From Polymyxa betae (taxonomy: Eukaryota > Endomyxa > Phytomyxea > Plasmodiophorida > Plasmodiophoridae), in NCBI GenBank assembly GCA_003693705.1, contig RBZT01000654.1, positions 1 through 59,412 of the forward strand: DNA of 59,412 nt. Direction: 5' to 3'. This document shows, piece by piece, positions 1 through 10,080 of this stretch. The notes below the pieces were generated by a model that was given only the letters and a program-made list of their open reading frames with translations, was not told the DNA's origin and did not search any database. The position numbers and the translations under genes were made by a program. The first letter of the stretch is position 1; every line of letters starts with the position of its first letter.

Positions 1-294
1 GAGGGGTATATCTCGTTTTTTTTCGACTCTGCGAACGACCTCGTATGTTTGGTTTTTTTAAGTGCCAAGGTCGATATTTTATCACAGAATCCATCAGAAT
101 AGTTATTTTAATAATGGAAGAAATCGTGGGGTTAAAGAAGTTTGGGTTTGTAGATATTCACCCAAACTCATTTTTATTCATATCTTAGCTTCTTGTGGGT
201 TGGTGACATTTCGTCCTTGATAGGAATATTCCTTGGAGAGACCCCATGCGAACGTCGTCTTCGCTGGGCCGAGGCTCTTCGCTCCCTGAAACTT
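1..294. repeat. left terminal inverted repeat arm
   Basis: The first 294 bases are the reverse complement of the last 295 bases of the window (59118-59412). By eye I see one substitution (near position 159) and two one-base length differences in homopolymers (8 versus 9 T near position 16, 7 versus 8 T near 53). Similarity stops abruptly after the bases that read AGTTTCAGGGAGCG on the outgoing strand. The inner part of the arm holds the end of a short reading frame on each side. It could be the arm of a large mobile element, or two inverted copies of a dispersed repeat at which an assembly contig broke. Confidence 0.9.
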
Positions 295-551
295 GACCTC
301 TGACGACGCTTGGACGACCTCTTGTGTGTCCGCGGCACCAGTAATAACAGCAACTGCACATCAGGGATAATACATAATAATAAAAATACTACATTGACCG
401 CCACGAGTAGCCAGATTATCAGATTGACTGTTTTTTTATCCAGTTCAATGACGTGAGTTAGTGCCCAAGTCCATTGAATCGGCGACGTTTGTTTTATGGA
501 GACTGTGTCCTGTTCAAACAAGCCGAGGAGCCTGGGCACAATTCCTGACAT
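174..551 (-). CDS. hypothetical single-span membrane protein with basic tail
   Basis: An uninterrupted 125-codon frame beginning with ATG. Residues about 43-70 form a hydrophobic stretch rich in Leu, Val and Ile. A strongly basic, Arg/Ser-rich tail follows, including RERRASAQRRRRS. The last ~40 codons lie inside the left terminal repeat, so the same tail is encoded again at 59109-59237 at the other end. I recognise no family. It may be a real gene whose 3' end was duplicated, or the last exon of a longer gene, because a TTTCAG|G acceptor-like site sits exactly at the repeat border. Whether it is expressed is unknown. Confidence 0.35.
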   Translation of the reverse strand: MSGIVPRLLGLFEQDTVSIKQTSPIQWTWALTHVIELDKKTVNLIIWLLVAVNVVFLLLCIIPDVQLLLLLVPRTHKRSSKRRQRSSFRERRASAQRRRRSHGVSPRNIPIKDEMSPTHKKLRYE

Positions 552-1097
552 CCCCCAGAAACGTTTGGGGACTGACCGCCAACGACACCAAGGGAATGAC
601 TTATTGTTGTCTGGTTCTGCGTTGAATCACTGACCACAAGTACTACACGAGAATCAGAAGAACAACAAGCTATTGATATTGTGAATAGAATTAATCAAAC
701 ATTCTCTTAGAATTAATGAAAAAGAAGGCTCTTGATTTAAAAATAAAGAATTTAACAATATAAGTGTCACTATACACCCTAATTTACCTAGTTTATGTTT
801 CTCAATGATTATCGTTGGAAAATCAGGATCTGGGAAAAAAGTAATGTTATTTGTAATTTACTTTTGAAATATCAAGTATTTCAAAGATAACCTATACATT
901 TTCCAAAAGACACCATGTGATACAATCAAAAAGAATTTAATAGATAACCAAAAAGTGAATGGGATACGATTCAAGAGTCTCCTTGATAAAAAGGAAATGA
1001 TATACTTACTGGAATTTCTGGACAGAGTTGGTGGAAACTCTTGGGGGTAAGCTGCCACTTGTGACCGCACCGAGAACTGATCAAGGTTCCCTAAAAC

Positions 1098-1158
1098 CGC
1101 ACCCTATCTCTAAACCTTGCCCAAACCTCGCACCCATCTCTAAACCTTGCCTAAACCT
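1098..1158. repeat. two-copy tandem repeat (about 30 bp)
   Basis: Two adjacent copies (1098-1128 and 1129-1158) share the core ATCTCTAAACCTTGCC, differ at a few positions, and are followed by a partial third TAAACCTTGCC. They lie directly upstream of the inverted repeat at 1168-1215. Confidence 0.7.
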
Positions 1159-1167
1159 TGCCAGCAT

Positions 1168-1215
1168 ACTGAGGGTAGTGGCAAAGTTTTGCAAAACTTT
1201 GCCACTACCCCCAGT
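1168..1215. repeat. perfect 18-bp inverted repeat with 2-nt loop
   Basis: GGGTAGTGGCAAAGTTTT (1173-1190) is followed by two bases and then its exact reverse complement (1193-1210). Allowing one mismatch extends the stem to about 23 bp. It lies about 160 bp past the RBM25 stop codon, with no ORF explaining it. It could be a remnant of a hairpin-forming mobile element or a 3'-end RNA structure of the neighbouring gene. Confidence 0.85.
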
Positions 1216-1376
1216 CAGCAGCATTGCGAATGCAGCCGGTTCAGCAGCAGATCAACAGCAATTTGCTATAAACAGGGCGTAGGATATTCAAAGAGTTACC
1301 CAAAAAATAAAAGAAATACGAGAGAACGTACTGTAAACATACAATATATTTGGGAAGATAGTTCATGATTGGATGA

Positions 1377-3014
1377 TTACTGCAATGATAAGTACTCGAA
1401 CACCATCTGAGACCAAATCTTAAGCAAAAATGGCTGGCTGTGCTCGCCAAATACCACTTTCATCTCCTCGACGATTTCCTTAAATGGCTTATCCGCTGTT
1501 ATTTTCGACAAAATGAAAGAAACCAACTCAGGCTCGGGCATGCCGAGATATTCACAGACCTTTTGCGAGACGAAGTGTTTGATCGTAACATTGTAGAATG
1601 TATCACGATCCAGCATCTCCCAGTTAAACACATAGTTGGCCAAGTCGTTGAGGTCTGTTGGGACCTGCTTCCAGATAACTTCCGGATCCTTGAGCGTCGG
1701 CCTCATCTGGCGTTCTTTACGAGAATATAACGTCGCAACGTGATTCTCTTCAGCATGATTGGCAAAAGCATCGATAACAGGAGTTGCTTTCGAAGCGGAT
1801 TTTGGTGCAGCTGTCTTCTTCCATTCAAATTTCTTTGGTTTGTCATCTTCGATTTCCTCAGGTTCAACCGGCGGGGCAGGCGCTGGAGGTGGCGTTCGCG
1901 ACCGCCGACGCCTTTCTTCCGAGTACCGATCGCGACGAGGAGATCTATCACGACGAGGGGATCGATCACGGCGTGAGGGCGACCTCTCTCGACGAGATGG
2001 AGATCTGTCACGACGCGCTGGCGACCTCTCTCTATGAGCGGGCGATCTCGGTTTCTCAGAAGGCATTACAATCGGTGGCGCTTGCGCCAAGCGAAGCAGA
2101 CGATCTTGGACGATTTTCTTCACGATAGTCTCTTTGACATTCCATTCCTCTTCTCTATAATATGTAATAAATAACAAAGTTTTAAAAACGTTGAGCACTT
2201 ACTTATTCTCAACAATTTCAGCGATGTATTCTTGACAAAGAGGCTCGTCTTTAGGATCTATATGAACAAGCAGCCCAACATCATCTTCATTCTCGTTGAC
2301 CTTCAATCCCGACAACAGCTTTCTGGTTCCAACAAGTCCAGCTGGGCCAAGAAATTGGCAGAACCCGAAATTCCTGAGTTCACCAGTTTTCGGATTCTTC
2401 ATTCGATTCCATTTGACAACACGCCCGCATTGATCAAGCAGCTGTCGCATGCAGATATCATCCACATCCAAGGGGATTCTCGATATGAAAACATTCATGG
2501 ACTTCAACAAATGTGATGCAGAAACTGTTGATGGCGTCGATCTGGCCAGCAACGGGGACGGTTTAGCGGCGCCTGATAACATAAAGCCTTGGTCCTATGC
2601 AGCAGATTAGAAGCCGCTTCCAAATACTGATTATGGAGAAAAACCTGAGTTGGACCAGCCGGCGTTGAAGGAGGAGGTGGTGGATATGGCTGTCCTACAA
2701 CAGGTGGGTAAGGCATTGGAGATGGAGGAGCAGGTACAGCTACTGGCTGATGATATTGTTGAGGAGGCATATAGCCATGCATGTACATATTAGGAGCTGA
2801 AAACGTATTTAAAAGCGAATTTAAAGGACTTTTTTTAACAGAAAAAATTTAAAAGACATTTTGAATAAGGACAGAGTTTTGAGACGACAGCAAACGCACC
2901 ATATGGAGCTCCTGGAAACATGGGCGGAGCGCCAGGCACAGCACCATACGGATTGGGCGGATAGGGAGGCATTGGAGCGCCCGCATAATAACCGGGATAT
3001 GGAGGCTGAGCCAT
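1377..3014 (-). CDS. RBM25: RBM25-like splicing factor (RRM, RS region, PWI)
   Basis: Spliceosome-associated RNA-binding protein that influences 5' splice-site choice. The product starts MAQPPYPGYYAG (ATG at 3012-3014) and has a Pro/Tyr-rich N-terminus. An RRM in the exon at 2199-2580 contains VFISRIPLDVDD (RNP2) and RNFGFCQFLG (RNP1). An RS/RD-rich stretch with repeats such as RRDRSPSRRERS follows, then a C-terminal PWI domain (about 1380-1700) beginning WKQVPTDLNDL. This order is that of RBM25 and differs from U2SURP, which carries SURP and CID domains. Introns are inferred near 2900-2800, around 2650-2560, and about 2198-2150 (AA|GTAAGTG to ATAG|A, restoring KEEEWNVKE). The second boundary is the least certain. 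The protein is shorter than the vertebrate one, mainly in the charged middle part. Confidence 0.88.
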
Positions 3015-4170
3015 CTGATCGACTAATGCGACACCGCTGACGCCCAGAGCACAATCACAGAGTACAGAATGGATTGTATGACGATTGACGACAGTTAGAT
3101 AAGAAACGCAATTTCGGCAGAAACTGCGTTGTCGCAGATAGATATTCCTCTGTCATAACGTAACTTGATATCATTCTTTTGATTCATTTGTCAATCTGAG
3201 ACAATCGTTTTTCTGTAATTATGATATGTATTCAGATAAATTATTCGTGCACCTGTCAGCTAGCGATTTTTGGTGGAGCGTACCCGGAATTTGAAAAATA
3301 TGTCATTCTAAGAAGCAGTCGTTATTCAAAATCGGTAGCAAACTCGCGAATATTTCTTTTTGGATGCGAAAGCTACGAGCAATCCAACATCTTCATCGTG
3401 CTGCTTCATGTTGCCCGGCAACTTATTTACATTCTTCAGGTGGCTTATTCAAGTATCAATAAAGCGTTATGGAGCATTTGACTCTGTCCGTTGGCTATGT
3501 AGAAGATCATTTACCAAAGATCGTTAGTTTCCAGAATTACTGAGAGCTCAGGCCATGTAACTGGAGCTTGTTGAGAAGAGGTTTTTAGATTTTGCTTACA
3601 GAATTCAACGCAAAACAATTCCAATTAGTTACTACAGATGAAGCAGGCAAGGTAGATTTTTTTAGCAAAGTTATTAGGAGGTTCATCTTGCTTCGAACCG
3701 GCTTCGATTTTGTGCTTGGTTTACCAGCAAAGATTATAACATTGCCCGAACAATAAACAGAACATTATACAATGAGAGGGCTATGAAACAAGCTAGCCCA
3801 TGGCTAAAGAAACAATATCGGGCTGGCTGTTCCAACAACGGAGCAACGACAGCGACCTGACCAGAAGATAATGTCGCGCCTCAGGCCACTGCCTGTTCAG
3901 TTTTGCAGCCAAACCGTCAAGCGGGTTTGGAACTGTCAATTGGTTCATTGTAATCAATAAGTGTGAGCATAATCGCCTACCGAAAGGTCCTCAGACAGCT
4001 TCCAATCCCAATGATTGACAGAACTGCTCGTAGCAGTTCCTCCCAAGATATTCGATGATATCGCTATCGATTAATTGCAGAAGATACGCAAAATGTGGCA
4101 GCACCTATTAGCGATTACGACAACGGCCACAGTGAACACAAAACCCAACCTGAGCGGGAGTGAGGTGCAA
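3015..4170. other. intergenic stretch, no gene recognised
   Basis: About 1.1 kb upstream of RBM25 and downstream of the CABLES-like gene. An 86-codon plus frame at 3221-3481 has a hydrophobic segment but no recognisable family, no neighbouring exon and no clear start context. I see no RNA gene here. Confidence 0.5.
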
Positions 4171-5719
4171 CTAGCGCATGGGGTCAGTACGACGTGGCGG
4201 GCAAAACACATCTCCAAATCCACATACATTGAATTCGAGCTGAACAAAGCCGTAGAGCTCCAAATCTAGAACATTCTGCCTTCTCACCCGGAAGATATCA
4301 CAGGCCGACTAAATGGAAACTTTAAGGCCGCTACTCAAAGGTCTCATCATGCACATTACATCGAGCAGTTCAACTTGATCACCAGCACCGGCATTGAATT
4401 TGGAAGCCAAAAGAAGGCAGACGGCGGCCAACACGTTCCGAATCTCCTTCTTGATAGCACCTGGAAAAGCAGTCAGAATCTCGAGCTGCTCCTGTATAAG
4501 CCTCGCCGACCTTTAATAAGAAGCATCTCAAAATACGCGCAGGCGATGGCGGCCGTTGAAATCTCCATATCCAACTCACGAATAACAGCCAACATCTTGT
4601 TCTTGACACTGCGAATCTTTGATAAAGACATGGATGGATGTAGCCATGGGTGCTTCATACTAAACTGACGATTCATATCGAGGCGAAGATCCTATCATAT
4701 GGAGCATTCAGAAACGGTATCAGATCGGTGAAAAGCCAGTAAGGAACTTTATAGCGAACGAAGGCGATGACGCTTGACAGATAGCAGGGCAAATTCATGA
4801 CGAGACGGTTCGAGCCGAATTTCTGATCGGGGTCGTCCAGCAGGCGCGGATGGTAAAGCGCTAGGATCTGATCGGGAGGCGATTCAACTAAACAACGATA
4901 CGAGACACCTGCAATCTTATTGTAAGCGAATGCGTTCAAGACACTGATAGATGTTGCAAGGAGGCGATTTTTCAACAATTCGCACAAAACCTAATCAGAG
5001 AAAATAAACAGAAACAACTGAAAATTAATGATAACAGAGAACGGCCAGGGAACGCTCTGACAAAAACAAGAAGGGAAAAGTTGTACCTGAATGTCCAGGT
5101 TCAGGAATGAGTCGATCAAGATCCTGAAGCATCATCTGTTCCTGCGTGTCAATCGACGCACGACGATCGCGGTCGAACTGCGACGTTTTCAATATCGACA
5201 TAACAATGAATGGCGAGCCACTGTATCGAGCCACATAGACACGTGATCCAAGAAGATGGGGAGCCATCGAACGTTGCCATTGCGTTCGTGTTTGCCTACA
5301 ACCATACATCAGTTTTATAGAGAAAAATAAACGCATAACAGCGACAACAATTAAATTGTAGAAATCGGCTTGAATATCTGTAATCCTACCCGGTGCCATG
5401 AGAAGGACAGTTAGCAAATAGAGGTCGCTTCTTAGCTGCAGGGATAGGAGCGGCAGCCGATATGTCGTGATCAGGGGCCTCGGGATAAGCTGAGGTCGGA
5501 TCCAGAGCAGATACCAATCTATCAGTAGATGAGAAATGGTTGGAGAAGAGGGAGGGTCCCAGACCGCTCTGGGATCATGGACTGGGAGTCTCGAGGCACC
5601 AGGCTATGCCCAGATCGAGGTTTCTCCAGCGGGATGGAACGCAGGAACTCCTGGGCAGACGCCAGCCGACGAGGTCGGGCATCGGCCTGGATATCCGGGC
5701 TTAACGATGGCGATTCCAT
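4171..5719 (-). CDS. CABLES-like cyclin-box protein (Cdk5/Abl substrate family)
   Basis: CABLES proteins are adaptors linking cyclin-dependent kinases to Abl-type tyrosine kinases, with a C-terminal cyclin box. Evidence, in order: PRRLASAQEFLRSIPLEK near the N-terminus resembles the conserved CABLES RRQAALSFL segment. YHPRLLDDPDQKFGSNR (about 4850) matches the family's NPNLLDDPQW region. DMNRQFSMKHPWLHPSMSLS and SKIRSVKNKM (about 4600) match the start of the cyclin box, followed by ISTAAIACAYFEMLLIKG and VLAAVCLLLASKF. The terminal exon reads LELYGFVQLEFNV and stops at 4171. Introns were inferred from GT..AG sites that restore the frame, for example about 69 nt joining IAF to DLRLDMNRQ, and 67 nt joining MRPL to NLELYG. 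The start at 5719 (MESPSLSP) is the first ATG of the open N-terminal frame, and an upstream exon cannot be excluded. Confidence 0.78.
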
Positions 5720-5763
5720 GATGGGAACCTGATCACGCAAGCAACTTGCCGACAATGGTGGCA

Positions 5764-5780
5764 AAACCCTAAACCCTAAA
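5764..5780. promoter_or_regulatory. telomere-like AAACCCTAAACCCTAAA motif (telo-box type)
   Basis: Two and a half units of CCCTAAA lie about 45 bp upstream of the CABLES-like start codon, in its presumed leader or first intron. Related motifs occur at 30683-30700, 36243-36253 and 50311-50327, all in transcribed non-coding or promoter positions. In plants such motifs act as promoter elements of translation genes. Their role here is unknown. Confidence 0.5.
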
Positions 5781-5989
5781 TTTTCGAGATCTACCTCCTC
5801 GCGTCTTCTTCCGACCAACGACACTGTTATAGTAGTAATTCGATATGTTTTTGTCGTTCACTAAATTTTCCGAAGTTTTCAACCATAATTGATGAAATGA
5901 ACGATCTGAGTGAAAATAGGAAAAAACAAGTTGGCAACTTGAAAAAGTCAAAAGCTCAAATTTGTCGATAAAATATTTTCATAAAATGT

Positions 5990-6063
5990 GAACCCGTGGC
6001 GGGACTTGAACCCGCAGCCTTCTCCTTAGGAGGGAGACACGCTGCCATTGCGCCACACGAGTC
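5990..6063 (-). tRNA. tRNA-Arg (anticodon CCT)
   Basis: The minus strand folds into a complete cloverleaf. The acceptor GACTCGT pairs with ACGGGTT followed by discriminator C. The anticodon stem TCTCC/GGAGA closes the loop CTCCTAA with anticodon CCT, which reads AGG. The T arm is GCGGG-TTCAAGT-CCCGC, giving the B-box GGTTCAAGTCC. The D arm GGCGCAATGGCAGCG gives the A-box. There is no intron and no encoded CCA, as expected for a eukaryotic nuclear tRNA. T-rich runs lie downstream on the minus strand. It sits alone between the CABLES-like gene and the zinc-finger gene. Confidence 0.95.
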
Positions 6064-6780
6064 ACAAGTTGATTCTTTCAGACGGGATGGCTTCCACAAA
6101 TAATGTTATCGTCAGCAGCTTTAGGAAGTTCTTTTTTCGTCGATGGAAGTAACTGTTAAATCACTATGCTTGATATAAGGAGGCATCTTAGCGGTGCATA
6201 CTGATAGATTTAGGCCTTGTTAATGGCGGAGAGCAAATCTTCTGAGCAACTACCCGGTAATCCCCATCGTCCAGTCTAAATTAAGCTGAACTACCAGACG
6301 GTAAAAGAGCATGCAAACGAATTATCGAGGAAAATAATGGCATTTTCATTAACCGTAACCGTTAGAAAAACTATCATGACAAAGTCAAATAGCATTCTAA
6401 CCAACAATGGAAGCAGAATGCCTCCAACAGATACAAAGGCACTTTTCACCCGGAGTCTCATTACCGAATTTAAATAAGAAATAGAATATTGGAAAACAGG
6501 TTTATTCAGGAACGTTTCGGTTCGATCAACTGCAATTGGCTAAATCTCAAAGGATGGACAAGGTCGGCACGACCAGCTGAGGGGAGTCGAGAACGTCGCT
6601 GTACATGACTTGGCATGCGGGCTCGCCATCCTAGCCAATGATGCATTGTGAAGCGACCAGCGACCTAATGATCAATCAGCCAATGAGAAATTAAAACTAC
6701 TACTAAGATATAAAGTCTGTTTAACAGATTTTTGATTAAAACGCATAAAAAATAGACGGACAAAGGGGCAGATAGAGTGA
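6064..6780. other. intergenic stretch, nothing recognised
   Basis: About 0.7 kb between the tRNA and the stop codon of the zinc-finger gene. Mostly AT-rich, with only short open frames and no recognisable RNA gene or repeat. Confidence 0.6.
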
Positions 6781-8631
6781 TTATTTTACCGTTTTCAACT
6801 GGGCGGGATTCTGCACGATTCGAAGTTGCTGCAACAGCCCGAACGATCGCTCTCCAGATTCCTTTTCTCGCGCCAAGTTGTTCTCGAACTCCAACCGGTC
6901 CCTTAATATCATCTCGTGTTCGCGAGAACGTCTACAGAAAACGTTCATCAGTCGGCAATACGAACCGAAACCAGCCAACCTATACAGAAGTGTTGCTTTA
7001 CAGATTTGATGCAACTGGCGAGTCCTCTTTTTCTTCTCCAGATGCACATTGTCTTCTTTCGGTTCAGGTCCGAACACGAGCGTTAGGTTTCCTATTACTT
7101 CTTCGTACCGCCGCAGAGCATCTTCCTGTGTTTGTTGGGGATCCCTTCGTGCTTCATAACACAGCTTCTCAAATTCATCTTCCGCAAACCGAACATCTCT
7201 AAGATAGAGATGAACATTTCTCAAGTAAAGATTTTCGTTCGATAACGCTTACGCAGCGTTCGAGCTACGATTTCTCATGACAGGCGCAGGCAGAATGGCT
7301 TCGATATCTTCAGGAAGGTCTTTAACCGACTGCTCCCAAAGAACAGCTCGAGCGATTTCACTCGATGCAAACCCTTCAACAATGTTTAGGAACCGCAGAC
7401 AGAAAGGTAATCACAGCCGACCTGCTGTTCCAGGCCTAACAGGATCATTTTTAGGAATAGATGTCGGTGCTGGTTGTGGCACAGGTGTGGCAGGGGCAGG
7501 GACATTGATAGGAGGTACCGGATATCCAGGGCGAACATTGTTCCAGACGAAATGATGCAGTCCTGGGACACTCAGCTTTCGAGCTTGCGGGAATTGCTCG
7601 AAGAATGTCGGCCTGCATTGCTGAAACGGAAAGTCCGTCAATTTATAGATGAAAAGAGACACAAGGATGAACATCAAAAGGAGCATGAAGGCCCAAAATG
7701 TGATGCGTTGGTTACCTGAATGTGGATGGCCAGCTGCACTCCGTGAATCGGCACGTTTCGGTTGCAGAAAGCACACTGAACATGGCCGGGTATCGCTAGA
7801 GTACGCTCAGATCAGAAATTATAAACAAGCAGTAAAACAAGACCAGTCTTGAATCATACCCTGGTTTCGTTGCGCAGCAATCCCGGAGGCGGCGATGGAG
7901 TTGGGAGGCGCAGCAACCGGAGCTGGATTTGCATCTGGTCGAATCGGTCTGAAACCTGTTATATTCCGAGTGATCGTCGGCAAAAAGGCTAGCATTACCC
8001 ATCTTTTTTGTGTACCGAACACGCCCAGGTACCCTCCAGGAAGCAGCATCCTTTGCAGCGCGAGTTGGTGCAGACCGAATTGATTCTGCGGAATTTGCAT
8101 CTCGGGCAGTACCCATCGCGCGTCTCGCCGGATTCGTAAGTTGACGGGGTTGGCGTCACCGGTGGCTGAGACGGCGTTCCTGAACCAACAACGCTATAAG
8201 AAATTCGAGATTACACTTCAACCATTTGTAAATGATGATAAGAATATTCATAGAGAACGAAGAGTTAGCAGCAGCTTAGTAGATGAGCTGAGCGAAAAGT
8301 GAAATTTTGAAGAAAAGTTTTGAACGCCGTAAGTCCGGTTGTGAACAAAAATTCGCTGACGAAGTCCGAAAAATGGATGATTTCAAAAACGGAACGGAAC
8401 CGATTTGTCCCAAACGCGCACCAAACAACAAATTTGTGTCAAGGTACGTGAAGGCCGTTTTCGAAAAACGACTCTGAACTTACCGGTGAGGACGGCACGG
8501 ACGGCGCCCTGTGGCGTCACCTGTTCCTGCTGGCGCGCCAGGCGATTGATGGAGACTTCCATCACGACGCGATTGTGCCGACCTAGCCATTCGCAGGCCA
8601 TGCGAATCAGGCGCTCCGATGGGATATCCAT
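6781..8631 (-). CDS. unrecognised Cys-rich zinc-finger protein
   Basis: A multi-exon gene starting MDIPSERLIRMACEWLGRH (ATG at 8629-8631) and ending QNPAQLKTVK with a stop at 6781. Around 8010-8090 a first Cys cluster reads CPRCKFRRINSVC then SRCKGCCFLEGTWACSVHKK. Across the intron near 7720-7630 a second, CCHC-type finger CAFCNRNVPIHG...HIQQC is restored in phase, which supports the splice model. A Pro-rich segment (VPPINVPAPATPVPQPAP) and a C-terminal charged helical part (RFAEDEFEKLCYEARRD, EKKKRTRQLHQICKAT) follow. The frame changes at each inferred intron (GTAATGC..ACAG; GTATGAT..CTAG; GTAACCA..TCAG; GTAAGCG..TTAG) are consistent with one reading. I do not recognise the family. The fingers suggest nucleic-acid or protein binding, without more support. 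Confidence 0.6.
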
Positions 8632-8965
8632 TGTGAAGGAAGGCGTGAAGCTGATGACGAGCCACCACCCGACGCCTTTGTATGCTACGGAGTCCGATAT
8701 CGACTGGCCGCATAATCACGTACAAGGCTGACAGCTTTGGCGATCAAACCCATCTCTGAATGTTCTCATCACGATGCTCTCGGGGAGCCAATGGCATCTT
8801 AGATACACTTCTTTGAAGAGCGCAGCTCTCTAAGTTCTGACGCGATTTTCGATTTGGGAAAACAAAAAAGAGCGCAAAAAGCTTTGAATTTCGGTAGCGA
8901 AATATTTACCTCAACAATTAACTAGGACATAGTGTGTTTATAACATTAAATACATTATTTATCAA

Positions 8966-9642
8966 TCAATCGGCACAAACCCGTTTAGCTTGAGTGGCTA
9001 AGTCGACAGCAGAGGTCAGCTTTGGAAGCAGATACAGCTTGGCGGCTTCATAGTCCTCGTTGCCGACTGTAGCATCGAAATCTAATAACGATAGGACTCG
9101 GCGTTCGAGATTATTTAGAGTCTTGAGAGGGATATCGAACTCTTCGCTCCAGTATTTATTTTCCAGACAGTCATCGTCGATCCATTTTGAGCCGATCAAG
9201 AAAGCCACAAGCAGCTTGCGACCAGATGCTCGAGGAGAGCTGCGACGAAGTGCCGGGTTTTTCCTCAAAATCACTTCGTAATAAACGAGACCGCAAAGGA
9301 CCACCTCCAGAAACGAATCAAATTGCTTAAACAAGAATTTACACAGCGACGGTAGCAATCCTAGAGCAGTGTCAACCCAACTTTCATTTTGATAAAACAG
9401 CCCTTGCCTGGGTCGACACTTGCTATAGAGTTAGTAGAATACAGCTTGTTAACAGCGACCCTAGAAAGCTGCCGTTGCGGTTGGCCTTCCCATGTCGAGA
9501 TTCGTCTGCGTTTCGAAAGCGGAGTGGCCAACGGCGACGATGCCTTGGACGACGCTGGGGACGCTAGCTTGGGCGGCGCCGGTAGATCGGGGAGGACGAC
9601 GCCCTGACCGAATGCCTTGCTGCCGCCGGCGCCCAGCCGCAT
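8966..9642 (-). CDS. cyclin, PHO80/cyclin-Y-like
   Basis: Small cyclin-box protein, expected to bind a Cdk. The second exon (9358-8966) encodes a cyclin fold: FLEVVLCGLVYYEVILRK, then GRKLLVAFLIGSKWIDDDC, then IPLKTLNNLERRVLSLLDF. The phrases 'GSKWIDD' and 'LNNLERRVLSLLDF' are typical of Pcl/PHO80 and cyclin-Y-type boxes. It ends LATQAKRVCAD*. A 60-nt intron (GTGTCGAC..CTCTAG) joins NSIA to RLLPSLCKF. The N-terminal exon has an Ala/Pro/Ser-rich segment with a basic KRRR motif. I chose the ATG at 9642 (MRLGAGGSK); upstream frames to about 9830 are open, so more N-terminal sequence is possible. The partner kinase cannot be told from sequence. Confidence 0.72.
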
Positions 9643-10080
9643 CGAAATGCCAGATGGATTGGCTGCGCCACTCCCCTAACCACACCAAGGCCTCCCAATA
9701 CAGCTGGGGGGCTGGCAGATGTGTACAGGTCAGCGAGTTCTTGACGGACGCGGGACGGTACTTTCGTACAGTCAGCGGGGGAGGTCTTCCGCCCAACTCT
9801 AGATCGCCTTTGCAAACGAATTCTTACTGCTAGAACACTTTTTCGGATGCCTCAAATAGAGCATAATTTTCTGTAGAGTTATTGACGAAAAGAAATTTTT
9901 GTGACAAAAAGTTCTTAGTTTAAATTGATTAAAAATCATAACTTTTGTGACAATCGTTTACAGAGCGTAATTTGGTTATCCTCTAAAGATTCGAAATGGA
10001 TTGAATCCTTCAAACGGATGACATTGGCATATTTTCAAGAATAATAAATATTACTTTTAATGAAACAGTTTCTTTTGCAG
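9643..10080. other. cyclin upstream region
   Basis: The part to about 9830 is GC-rich and open in several minus frames and may hold an extra first exon of the cyclin. The remainder to 10080 is AT-rich spacer without recognised features. Confidence 0.4.

Larger units (their letters stand above)
552..1376. other. intergenic stretch, no gene recognised
   Basis: AT-rich DNA between the left repeat region and the RBM25 stop codon. The short open frames here are not convincing. The only structure I see is a two-copy tandem repeat followed by a strong hairpin, listed separately. Confidence 0.6.

Noticed and set aside
1168-1215. Rho-independent terminator
   Set aside because: The hairpin is strong, but the surroundings are eukaryotic, so a bacterial-type terminator makes no sense.
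1377-3014. U2SURP/SR140 as the identity of the first gene
   Set aside because: RRM followed by RS and a C-terminal PWI domain, without SURP or CID, fits RBM25 instead.
5764-5780. Telomere or chromosome end
   Set aside because: Only about two units, embedded between genes. Not an array.
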